DNA of 64,000 nucleotides from Halomicrococcus gelatinilyticus (lineage in GTDB: Archaea; Halobacteriota; Halobacteria; Halobacteriales; Haladaptataceae): contig CP100465.1 in assembly GCA_024227995.1 (NCBI GenBank), forward strand, positions 806,001-870,000, written 5' to 3'. Position 1 is the first letter of the stretch. Every line of letters begins with the position of its first letter. This document shows, one piece after another, positions 55,335 to 63,734 of this stretch. Position numbers and translations under genes: made by a program. The notes below the pieces were generated by a model. It was not told the origin of the DNA, did no database searches, and saw only the letters and a program-made list of their open reading frames with translations.

Positions 55335-55825
55335 AGAAAGTGAATCTCGGCTGCGGCCCGGACTACCGAGATGGTTGGACGAACGTAGACATCAACCCCG
55401 AGTTCAATCCTGATCAGGTAATCGACCTCGAAGATAACAACTGGGACCTGCCGTCGTCGACGTTCGATGTCGTTCTAGCTGACAACGTTTTCGAACACAT
55501 CGACCCGAGAAAACGTCCGACGTTTTTGGAAGAGTGTCACCGAATTCTTAAAGAAGACGGAGAGCTGGTGATGCGCTGGCCGACGCCCGGTTTCGGTGGA
55601 GGGTGGGACGTCACCCACTACTCGATCCCCAGCTGGGAATGGCCGAACCATCCGAACAACGACGACTACTGGGAAACGGAGGAGATTTCGTTCGACTACA
55701 GCGCAATAGGACGATACCTCCCACAATCTATCGCTACCCAACTAATGTGTCACGGGATTCGTACGATTATCGCTGTGGAACTCGTCGCCTCTCCAACCGG
55801 AGACGAATACGAGAAGACGTGGTAA
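55331..55825 (+). CDS. SAM-dependent methyltransferase
   Basis: This 164-residue class I methyltransferase has VNLGCGPDYRDGWTNVDIN (motif I, SAM-binding) and DVVLADNVFEHIDP (post-I/IV region). It is typical of sugar or glycan O-methyltransferases in polysaccharide clusters. It is short: the usual C-terminal substrate part is reduced to SFDYSAIGRYLPQS. Its ATG overlaps the previous stop by 4 bases. Confidence 0.85.
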   Translation: MKKVNLGCGPDYRDGWTNVDINPEFNPDQVIDLEDNNWDLPSSTFDVVLADNVFEHIDPRKRPTFLEECHRILKEDGELVMRWPTPGFGGGWDVTHYSIPSWEWPNHPNNDDYWETEEISFDYSAIGRYLPQSIATQLMCHGIRTIIAVELVASPTGDEYEKTW

Positions 55826-55846
55826 TCCTCCTGACGAATATCTAAT

Positions 55847-56809
55847 ATGAAACCGCTAATGTTGTACCTGAAGCCCCATCATTCCCACCGGTCGATGGGG
55901 GAAGCGGTCGGCGCAGAATTTATCGAGCTCAACCGGGGGAACCCGATTGAGCGGATTCAAGCTGCTCGAAGATTAGATGTCGGCGATCGACCTGTCATCA
56001 CGGAAGGAGGAAAGCCGTTGTTCCAAGCCGTCTGGATGAAGCACTTTGGTAACTGTGGACCGATCGTTCATCTTGCAGCTGACGAGACTATATCGAACAT
56101 CTTCGATAATTACCAGCACTACTCGACCCTCGAGCGGCTCGTACACCTTGTAGAGCACAGATACGTAGACGGCGTTATCGGTATCTCCGAGGAGATCTGC
56201 ACGAAGGCTCGAATCCTAGGTGTCGACAGCGTCGAGCATGTGCCGCCGTTCACCACTCGACAGAAGTACGAGGAATTGACAGATATCACGCCCTCGCTCG
56301 AGACGCGCCAGATCCTCGTCGTTGGTTCGAACGCTGAGAAGAACAATCTCAGGTGCCTCCAAGACGTAGCAGACGAGACAGACACGGACGTCACCTTCGA
56401 GGTGGTTGGCCCGATGACCGAAGAATTAGGCAGCCAAAATGTGAACGGACATGGATTCGTCGACGAACAGTCCTTCTTCCAGAAATTCCAGGAGTCATCC
56501 CTGTTCGTGATGCCAGCTATCTCCCAGATGTTCTGCGTCGGAGTTCTGGAAGCGATGCACGCCGGGATTCCCCCCATCGTAACGAAGAACGTCGGTGCGC
56601 GAACGGTGGTCGAACAGGTCGATTCACGGTTTATCACGGAAACAAACGTCAAACGCATCTCCGACACCATCGATATGTATTTCGAGATGAGTGCAGAAGA
56701 GCGATCGACTCTTTCGGAGGAGTTCCGCGACGTGGCAGACCACTTCGACCCGGAATCGGGGATAGAACGATTCTCCGTCGCCTACGACCGGCTGCTCCAA
56801 AACGTATGA
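55847..56809 (+). CDS. Glycosyltransferase, paralog of 52996-53955
   Basis: This 320-residue protein shares GDRPVITEGGKPLFQ and FGNCGPIVHLAADET with the gene at 52996, at the same position, and then a GT-B C-terminal half with ILVVGSNAEKNNLRCL and SLFVMPAISQMFCVGVLEAM. The EX7E-type C-terminal site is weaker here. The pair likely arose by duplication and then diverged, perhaps to add sequential sugars. Confidence 0.78.
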   Translation: MKPLMLYLKPHHSHRSMGEAVGAEFIELNRGNPIERIQAARRLDVGDRPVITEGGKPLFQAVWMKHFGNCGPIVHLAADETISNIFDNYQHYSTLERLVHLVEHRYVDGVIGISEEICTKARILGVDSVEHVPPFTTRQKYEELTDITPSLETRQILVVGSNAEKNNLRCLQDVADETDTDVTFEVVGPMTEELGSQNVNGHGFVDEQSFFQKFQESSLFVMPAISQMFCVGVLEAMHAGIPPIVTKNVGARTVVEQVDSRFITETNVKRISDTIDMYFEMSAEERSTLSEEFRDVADHFDPESGIERFSVAYDRLLQNV

Positions 56810-56833
56810 AACGACAAGACACGACGTTGAGCA

Positions 56834-56840
56834 GGAGGTG
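56834..56840 (+). promoter_or_regulatory. Strong ribosome-binding site of the flippase gene
   Basis: ggaggtg lies 8 bases before ATG 56849 and matches the archaeal anti-Shine-Dalgarno perfectly over seven bases. Internal genes of this operon otherwise rely on overlaps, so this site may raise flippase synthesis. Confidence 0.65.
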
Positions 56841-56848
56841 TCGTCGAA

Positions 56849-58330
56849 ATGACTGAGATAGAGCCGAGGGACGTGAGTATCGGCTCCGAGGCGCTCTCCG
56901 GGGGAATTGCTCGCGGTGTTCTCCTGTTGATCGGTTTTCTCGGGAGCATCGTGTTTGCCCGCGTCTTGGGTGCGACGGAGTTCGGGGCATTCTATCTGCT
57001 CGTCACGCTAGAGAACGTCGTCGACAGACCAATTATCGGGTTCGCACAAGCGGTCAAAAAGCGCCTCTCCGAGTCACAGACAGACCCATCAGAACTCTTG
57101 GGGGCGTTTCTGATCGGGTTCGCCGGGTTCAGCTTGCTAATTGTCATCATCGCTAGTGTCTGGAAGTCGTGGATCACATCATACGTCCAGCGGGGAGACG
57201 CCTTGTTCCTGTTTCTGGTCCTATTCCTGACGCTCTCTGCTCAGGAAGCATTCAGCACCCTGCTCGGTGCGACGGGGCGACTCGGTATCGTGAACTGGGT
57301 CGACGCCCTTCGTTCGTTGTTGACAACGCCGGCGCAACTCCTGTTCGTTCTAACTGGATTTGGTGTCATCGGGATGACTGCCGGCCTGACCGGCGCATCT
57401 CTCGCTGCGTCGTTCCTCCTCTACTACATCCTTCATATCAAACCGACAGTACCACGTCGAGAGGTCTTCAGCTCCCTCTTCGATTACGCCAAGTACAGTA
57501 TCCCTTCGAGCGTGGTGTCCTTTAGCTACGATAGAATTGGCCTGATAATAATAGGGCTCTATCTGGGTCCGAAGATCTCGGGGTACTTCGAAGCAGCGCT
57601 AAAACTCACCATTCCTGCCCTCGTAGTGGGGATGGTTGCTGCCGGAGTCCTGATGCCAAAGGTCAGCCAGATGTCATCACAGGGAGAAGAGCTTTCGCAG
57701 GAGGTCGACAACGTGCTGAGTTACTCGAGTATATTCGCTATTCCAATCCTGTTCGGATGTTTGGCGATTGCGGATAAAATTGTCATCACAATATACGGAG
57801 GCGACTTCGCCCCAGCAGGAAAATTCCTCGTTGGGTTGGCCTTCTACCGCTTTATGGACACGCGAACGAAGCCGCTCCTCAATACACTTCGGGGCGTCGA
57901 CCGCCCTGATCTCGACTTGTATAGTAACGTTTCAGCGTTCGTCACATTGTTAGTAGTCGGGGTTCCGGCACTTCACCAGTTCGGCGCAATGGGGATGTTA
58001 GCCGGGATGATTTGTGCGATTTGTACGCAATTCCTGATAGCTACTATATACATCCGCAAAGAAGTAGAGTCGGTTTCTCATCTTTCGCGCCCGTTCATTT
58101 CACAGATTGTCGCTGGAATCGTGATGTTCGTGTCAATCACGGTTTTGTCCGACATATTCCGTCTCTCCCCATGGTACCGGGTCTTTATATTGATCGGTAC
58201 AGGAGCGACGATATATTTTGTCACTGTGCTCGCCATATCTGGACAAACGCGCAGGACTGTCTCTTTTGTCCTCAGGGATTTCGTCAAAGAGAAGGTTCGT
58301 TTACCGGATAAGTTATCTAGCGATACTTAA
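56849..58330 (+). CDS. Wzx-type polysaccharide/lipid-linked oligosaccharide flippase
   Basis: This 493-residue protein has about 12-14 hydrophobic segments in the MOP superfamily layout and begins SEALSGGIARGVLLLIGFLG, as Wzx/RfbX flippases do. It would flip a lipid-linked oligosaccharide across the membrane. It is the last gene of the operon. The acyltransferase gene converges on it. It is a candidate for the flipping step before AglB acts. Confidence 0.9.
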   Translation: MTEIEPRDVSIGSEALSGGIARGVLLLIGFLGSIVFARVLGATEFGAFYLLVTLENVVDRPIIGFAQAVKKRLSESQTDPSELLGAFLIGFAGFSLLIVIIASVWKSWITSYVQRGDALFLFLVLFLTLSAQEAFSTLLGATGRLGIVNWVDALRSLLTTPAQLLFVLTGFGVIGMTAGLTGASLAASFLLYYILHIKPTVPRREVFSSLFDYAKYSIPSSVVSFSYDRIGLIIIGLYLGPKISGYFEAALKLTIPALVVGMVAAGVLMPKVSQMSSQGEELSQEVDNVLSYSSIFAIPILFGCLAIADKIVITIYGGDFAPAGKFLVGLAFYRFMDTRTKPLLNTLRGVDRPDLDLYSNVSAFVTLLVVGVPALHQFGAMGMLAGMICAICTQFLIATIYIRKEVESVSHLSRPFISQIVAGIVMFVSITVLSDIFRLSPWYRVFILIGTGATIYFVTVLAISGQTRRTVSFVLRDFVKEKVRLPDKLSSDT

Positions 58331-58342
58331 TTACGACATAGT

Positions 58343-59083
58343 TTAATCAATCAATGCTCGTATCTCTTCGGGCGTTTTAGTCGTCAAATCAGTCGTGAAG
58401 AACGCTTCGTTCTGTTGTATCTTTTTTGTCGACCAGTCCCACCAAGCGATATCGAGCAACAGATCGCGAATTTGTGCGGGGAATCGCCATCCAATGTGGT
58501 CGGCTGGGTTTCCTCCAACGATTTCGAATGGCTGAACGTCGTCTGTCACTAACGAGCTAGCTCCGACCACTGCCCCATGACCAATTGAAACACCTGAGAG
58601 AACGGTTGCATCCAAACCTAACCAGACGTCGCTTCCGATGTCTACCGGTTCGTTGTCTGCTCCCTCAAGAGCAGGAAAGTCCTGGAGGGAATAGAACTGT
58701 CCCTGTAATGAGGGCTGGTTCACACCGTGGTCACGCTGCTGAATCGACGATCTGGCGGCAAAAGCACAAAAATCACCAACAGTAACGTCTCCTACCACCC
58801 TGTTTTCTGCAACGAGTTTCGTCCCCCTACCAATCGTCACGTCACCGCGTAACGTACAGTCGACACCTACCGAAGTCTGGTCTGACAACGTAATATCGCC
58901 GCCACCCAGTTGTGAACCGTTCTCGATTTGAACGTTTGAGCCGATAGAGAGAGTCGGATTTCTGGACACAGCATCCACAGCAAACGCCGATGCGACTCCG
59001 GCCATTCTTAGCCGAGCATAGGAAGTGCTCCAGACCACGAGAGGTTTTACTGGACCGAGAAGATTTGACAGTTTTTCCCTCAT
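58343..59083 (-). CDS. Left-handed beta-helix (hexapeptide) acyltransferase
   Basis: This 246-residue protein consists mainly of hexapeptide repeats (SIGSNVQIENGSQLGG through GDVTIGRGTKLVAENRVVGD), followed by DVWLGLDATVLSGVSIGHGAVVGASS with VGGNPAD near the end, the CatB/sugar O-acyltransferase pattern. An acetyl or similar group is likely transferred from acyl-CoA to a sugar. It is transcribed opposite to the operon, with a TATA-like tatttaag upstream on the minus strand near 59125. Confidence 0.86.
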   Translation of the reverse strand: MREKLSNLLGPVKPLVVWSTSYARLRMAGVASAFAVDAVSRNPTLSIGSNVQIENGSQLGGGDITLSDQTSVGVDCTLRGDVTIGRGTKLVAENRVVGDVTVGDFCAFAARSSIQQRDHGVNQPSLQGQFYSLQDFPALEGADNEPVDIGSDVWLGLDATVLSGVSIGHGAVVGASSLVTDDVQPFEIVGGNPADHIGWRFPAQIRDLLLDIAWWDWSTKKIQQNEAFFTTDLTTKTPEEIRALID

Positions 59084-59219
59084 TAGTGAGCTACTGGTCG
59101 TAGCAATAGCATGCCACGACTTAAATACTGGCTTCCGAAATCAGGCTCGAGAGTGGGTTCAGATACGGTGAAATTATAGACGATAGCTTGAAGTCGTACG
59201 GGTATCTTGCTTCGGGAAA

Positions 59220-60200
59220 ATGACTGTCGGGGATTGGCTAGAAGAGGCCAAAGATGATTACGAAAAATACGGTATTTCGTCGTTGAAATACACGTCGCAG
59301 GAACTCTGGCATGGGCTGCTCAGCCGTGCGGGTTTCTTCAGCAACTACGGAAACGATTTTTACGACTATAATTGGGACCTTTTGATACTTGTCGATGCGT
59401 GTCGGTGGGATCTCATGGAAGAAGTTGTCGATGAGTACGACTTCGTCGACTCACACAGCAACTTCCTGGTTCACGCCTCCCATTCCCGTGAATTCCTTCA
59501 CAAGACCTTCATGGAGAACGACGCTCCGCTGCTCGAACAACTCCAGATCTGGCGGAAGATTCTCCAAGATCCAGACAATATAGAGATATTCAAAGAGCAT
59601 TACGATATGAACAAGGAGGTGACACAGGACACTGCGTACATCAGCTGGAACGTATTCGCACAGATGTTGGATCCCGACGCATTCGATACATTCGTGCCGG
59701 TGGGGCGAGCAAAGTGGGGTGACGATCAGGAGATACTACCACCGCGAGAGCTCACAGACAGAACGATAGACATCATGCGGAACGGTTCCGCCGAGAGAAC
59801 CGTGGTCCACTACATGCAGCCACACACTCCGTTCAAAGACAGTGACACGACTGAGGTCCCTGGCAGCGTCTGGGAACGGATTCAACGCGGTGAGAAAGAC
59901 AGGGCAGAGGCTCTGGAGGAGTACGAAAACAATCTCCGGTGGGTGATGGACGACATAGAGTTACTACTTGAAAACGTGGACGCTGAAAAAGTGATTGTAT
60001 CCTCGGATCACGGGAATCTTATAGGAGAGTTTGGTTGCTATGGACACCGGCCATACGTTCCAATTCCGTCCGTCAAGCGGGTTCCTTGGATCGAAACGAC
60101 CGCGACTGATAAGAAGACATACGACCCAGAAGTCGAAGAAATGGCCGACGCAAGCGAATCAGAAGTCGAAGCCCGACTCGAAGCACTCGGCTACAAATAA
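59220..60200 (+). CDS. Alkaline-phosphatase-superfamily protein, second in the cluster
   Basis: This 326-residue protein has LLILVDACRWDLMEEV near residue 57 (metal-binding Asp), VSSDHGNLIGEFGCYGHRPY (metal ligands) and the ending LEALGYK. It shares the motif YGHRP with the protein at 53967, so the two are related. It is shorter and lacks a classic sulfatase nucleophile. It may transfer or remove a phosphate or sulfate on a glycan or lipid. No signal peptide is visible. Confidence 0.75.
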   Translation: MTVGDWLEEAKDDYEKYGISSLKYTSQELWHGLLSRAGFFSNYGNDFYDYNWDLLILVDACRWDLMEEVVDEYDFVDSHSNFLVHASHSREFLHKTFMENDAPLLEQLQIWRKILQDPDNIEIFKEHYDMNKEVTQDTAYISWNVFAQMLDPDAFDTFVPVGRAKWGDDQEILPPRELTDRTIDIMRNGSAERTVVHYMQPHTPFKDSDTTEVPGSVWERIQRGEKDRAEALEEYENNLRWVMDDIELLLENVDAEKVIVSSDHGNLIGEFGCYGHRPYVPIPSVKRVPWIETTATDKKTYDPEVEEMADASESEVEARLEALGYK

Positions 60201-60276
60201 CCCGACACTGAATCTTCTTGTTGCGACACTTTCGGCTCAACATCTCTTTGTAGGCTGCAGATCCATACTTCAGTAA

Positions 60277-60354
60277 ATTTTATAATAAAATCCAGATTGC
60301 GACCTCAGGGTATTTGACCACAATCCCATACCAACCGTTCGATTGGAAGGTTGG
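60277..60354. promoter_or_regulatory. Inverted repeats upstream of aglB
   Basis: Two symmetrical sites lie in this gap: atttta/taaaat (60277-60291) and ccaacc/ggttgg (60331-60354) with 12 bases between arms. A TATA-like cttatgc is at 60382-60388, about 25-30 bases before the aglB ATG. The rest of 60201-60412 shows nothing else. Their role as operators is possible but not shown. Confidence 0.35.
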
Positions 60355-60412
60355 AATGCGGACCATCGAGAAGTCATAAGGCTTATGCGCGTTTTCCCAG
60401 TCGTTCCACTCA

Positions 60413-63400
60413 ATGAGTCAAGGTACCGAACGGGTCGAGGAGTCCTCCGACCTCGTCGATTCTCTCCTCGATTACGCGGAACGATGGTATCACGTCCCCG
60501 TACTCACAGTCCTCCTGGGGTTCATGCTGTGGGTTCGCGTACAGTCGTACGACCGATTCACCCTCGGCGGTGAGGTGTTCTTCTCGGGTAACGACGCCTA
60601 CTACCACCTCCGGCAGGTCCAGTACACGGTCCAGAACTGGCCGGCCACGATGCCGTTCGACCCGTGGACGTACTTCCCGTACGGGACAAGCGTCGGGCAG
60701 TTCGGCACGCTGTACGACCAGCTCGTCGCCACGGCAGCACTGATCGTCGGCCTCGGTAACCCGTCCCAGCAGACGGTCGCGATGACGCTGCTGTTCGCGC
60801 CGGCCGTGTTCGGCACGCTCGTGGCAGTCCCGACCTACTTCGTCGGGAAGCGCCTGGGCGGCCGCCTCGGCGGCCTCTTCGGCGTGCTGGTTCTGGCGCT
60901 CATCCCCGGCCAGTTCCTCTACCGCGGACTCGTCGGATTCGCCGACCACAACGTCGTCGAGCCGTTCTTCCAGACGGTCGCCGTGCTGGCGATGATGGTC
61001 GCGGTGTCCGTCGCGGAGCGGGAACGTCCGGTGTACGAACTGGTCGTCGACCGCGACTTCGCGGCGCTGCGCCGGCCGGTCGGCGTCTCGGCGCTCGCCG
61101 GCGTCGCCACCGCGCTCTACCTCTGGACGTGGCCGCCGGGCATCCTGCTCATCGGCATCTTCGGCGTCTTCTTCGCGCTGAAGCTCTCGGCGGACTACGT
61201 CCGCGGCGTCAGCCCTGACCACCTCGCGTTCGTCGCCACGACGAGCATGGGCGTCACGAGCCTGCTGTTGCTCGTTCCGTTCGGGACGGTGTCGTTCAGC
61301 GCGACGAAGTTCTCGCTGCTGCAGGTGCTGCTGCCGCTCGCCGTCGCCGTCGGCGCGGCGTTCATGGCGTGGCTGGCCCGGAAGTGGGACGACCGCGACC
61401 TGTCGCCGGTACTCTACCCGGCCGCGATACTCGCCATCATCGCGCTCGGGGCGCTGGTCGTCCGCTTCGCGCTGCCGGACCTGTTCAACCTGATCCGTAG
61501 CAACGTAATCCGGTTCATCGGCTTCGGTGCTGGAGCAGAATCCCGAACCATCGGGGAAGCGAAGCCGTTCCTCCAGGACGGGTCGCTGGCGTCCACCGTC
61601 ATCCCGGAGTACGGCCTGATGTTCTTCACGGCCATCGTCGGCGCAGTGGTGATGGTCTGGCGGTCGTTCGCGGCCGACGAACACGAGGCAGAGAAGTTGC
61701 TCGTGCTCGTGTGGGCGGCGTTCATCACGGCCGCCGCGTTCACGCAGGTGCGGTTCAACTACTACCTCGCGGTGCCGGTCGCGGTGCTGAACGCCTACCT
61801 GCTCGGCTGGATACTCGGCTTCGTCGGGTTCCCGGACACGGCGGGCAGCGCGGTCCGCGACGTCGAGGCCTACCAGGTCCTCGCCGTGTTCTTCGTCGTC
61901 CTGCTCATCGTTCCCGGCCTCGTCATGCCGGTCTCCGTCGGCGGTTCGAAGACCTACACCGCGACGGACATGGGCAAGAGCGCCACCCCGAGCGCCGCCG
62001 TCCAGTGGGACGGGACGCTCGAGTGGATGAAGGAGAACACGCCGGAGGAAGGCCAGTACGGCGGTGCGAACAACGACATGTCCCTCTACGGCACGTACGA
62101 CGAGGGCGACGGCGACTTCGACTACCCCGACGGCGCCTACGGCGTCATGTCGTGGTGGGACTACGGTCACTGGATCACGGTGGGGGGCGAACGCATCCCG
62201 GACGCAAACCCGTTCCAGCAGGGCGCGACGACCGCCGCGAACTACCTGCTCGCCACGAACGAGTCGGAGGCGAACGACGTCCTCGGGCAGCTCAGCGACG
62301 ACGGCGAGCAGACCCGCTACGTGATGGTCGACTGGAAGATGGTCAACACGAAGGGCCAGCAGGGCAACGTGAAGTTCTTCGCGCCGACGGTGTTCAACGA
62401 CGACGTCACCAGCCAGACCTTCGTCGACTACCTGCTACAGGGCCAAGGTCAGTACACGGTCCTCCACCAGCAGCCGTACTACGAGAGCATGATGGTCCGC
62501 CTGTACCGGTTCCACGGTAGCGCGGTCCAGGCCCAGCCCATCGTCGTCGACTACGACCTCCAGCGGGCCCAGAACGGCCAGACGGTGAAGGTCGCTCCGC
62601 AGAACGGGACGCTCGTGAAGCGGTTCGACACGATGCAGGCGGCCCGCCAGTTCGTCCAGGACGACGGGTCGGCGCGGATCGGCGGCATCGGTGACTACCC
62701 CGCCCGCGACGTGCCCGCACTCGAACAGTACCGCGTCGTGAAGGTGAGCCAGTCGTCGTCGGCGAACGTCCCCACCCACCGCCAGATTCTCGGGCAGCAG
62801 CTCGGGATGATGCCGGACGGTCAGGCCCAGCAGAACATGCTGAAGACGTCGCCGTCGTGGGTGAAGGCGTTCGAACGCGTCGAGGGCGCCGAGGTACAGG
62901 GTACCGGCCCCGCCAACACCACCATCACGGCGTCGGTGCAGATGCAGACGGCGAGCGGCACCTTCACCTACCGCCAGCAGGCCCAGACGGGCCAGGACGG
63001 CTCGTTCACGATGACGCTGCCGTACTCCACCACGGGCTACGACGAGTGGGGCACCGAGAAGGGCTACACGAACGTCAGCGTGCGCGCGCTCGGCTCCTAC
63101 GAGTTCAAGACGCCCACGACGGCCGGCGAGGACGGCTTCACCTTCCAGAACGCCACCGCGCAGGTCAGCGAGGGCCAGGTCATCGGCGAGGACGACTCGC
63201 CGGTGACGGTGACCGTCGACAACGAGCAGGTCATCCCCGTCCAGGGCGCGAACAACTCGACCGCCGGTAACGGCACGGCCGGCCCGGCGAACGGGACGAC
63301 CGGCCCGACCAGCGGTGAGAACGCGACCAGCGGTGACAACACGACCAGCGGCGACGATGCGACGAACGAGTCGGGCAACGCGACGACCGACGCCGCCAGC

Positions 63401-63493
63401 GACCTCGAACCGCAGACGGGCGCCAGCACGGCGACCCGCGCCGGTCTCGTCGGGTCGTTCGCCGCGGCGATGCTCGTCGCCCGCCGCGACTGA
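60413..63493 (+). CDS. aglB: Oligosaccharyltransferase AglB (N-glycosylation)
   Basis: This 1,026-residue STT3-type enzyme transfers a lipid-linked oligosaccharide to Asn in N-X-S/T. The N-terminal half has about 13 membrane spans with the metal-binding GNDAYYH (first DXD-like) and GFADHNVVEP (second), followed by the WWDYG motif (SWWDYGHWI, about residue 580), which binds the sequon. A lumenal C-terminal half ends in an Asn/Thr/Ser/Gly-rich tail with many sequons and a last hydrophobic segment (about 1005-1022). A TATA-like box precedes ATG 60413. Confidence 0.95.
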   Translation: MSQGTERVEESSDLVDSLLDYAERWYHVPVLTVLLGFMLWVRVQSYDRFTLGGEVFFSGNDAYYHLRQVQYTVQNWPATMPFDPWTYFPYGTSVGQFGTLYDQLVATAALIVGLGNPSQQTVAMTLLFAPAVFGTLVAVPTYFVGKRLGGRLGGLFGVLVLALIPGQFLYRGLVGFADHNVVEPFFQTVAVLAMMVAVSVAERERPVYELVVDRDFAALRRPVGVSALAGVATALYLWTWPPGILLIGIFGVFFALKLSADYVRGVSPDHLAFVATTSMGVTSLLLLVPFGTVSFSATKFSLLQVLLPLAVAVGAAFMAWLARKWDDRDLSPVLYPAAILAIIALGALVVRFALPDLFNLIRSNVIRFIGFGAGAESRTIGEAKPFLQDGSLASTVIPEYGLMFFTAIVGAVVMVWRSFAADEHEAEKLLVLVWAAFITAAAFTQVRFNYYLAVPVAVLNAYLLGWILGFVGFPDTAGSAVRDVEAYQVLAVFFVVLLIVPGLVMPVSVGGSKTYTATDMGKSATPSAAVQWDGTLEWMKENTPEEGQYGGANNDMSLYGTYDEGDGDFDYPDGAYGVMSWWDYGHWITVGGERIPDANPFQQGATTAANYLLATNESEANDVLGQLSDDGEQTRYVMVDWKMVNTKGQQGNVKFFAPTVFNDDVTSQTFVDYLLQGQGQYTVLHQQPYYESMMVRLYRFHGSAVQAQPIVVDYDLQRAQNGQTVKVAPQNGTLVKRFDTMQAARQFVQDDGSARIGGIGDYPARDVPALEQYRVVKVSQSSSANVPTHRQILGQQLGMMPDGQAQQNMLKTSPSWVKAFERVEGAEVQGTGPANTTITASVQMQTASGTFTYRQQAQTGQDGSFTMTLPYSTTGYDEWGTEKGYTNVSVRALGSYEFKTPTTAGEDGFTFQNATAQVSEGQVIGEDDSPVTVTVDNEQVIPVQGANNSTAGNGTAGPANGTTGPTSGENATSGDNTTSGDDATNESGNATTDAASDLEPQTGASTATRAGLVGSFAAAMLVARRD

Positions 63494-63734
63494 ACCGCTC
63501 GCGACCGAGCCACCCCGGATTTCACGCGGTGTTCGTGCTCGTTTTCGTTCCGTCCCCCTCGACGACGAGCGATGCCATCGTCCGCGAGCGGACGCGCGAG
63601 CTGACACTGACGGACCGCTGACAGCGGCCGAAGGCTGATACCCGGGGACGCCGTACCGGCGGGCGATGGACGAAGACTCCGACGCCGCCCGCGGATGGGA
63701 ACGGTTTTTTGACTGGCCCGGGAACCCCGCGCCA

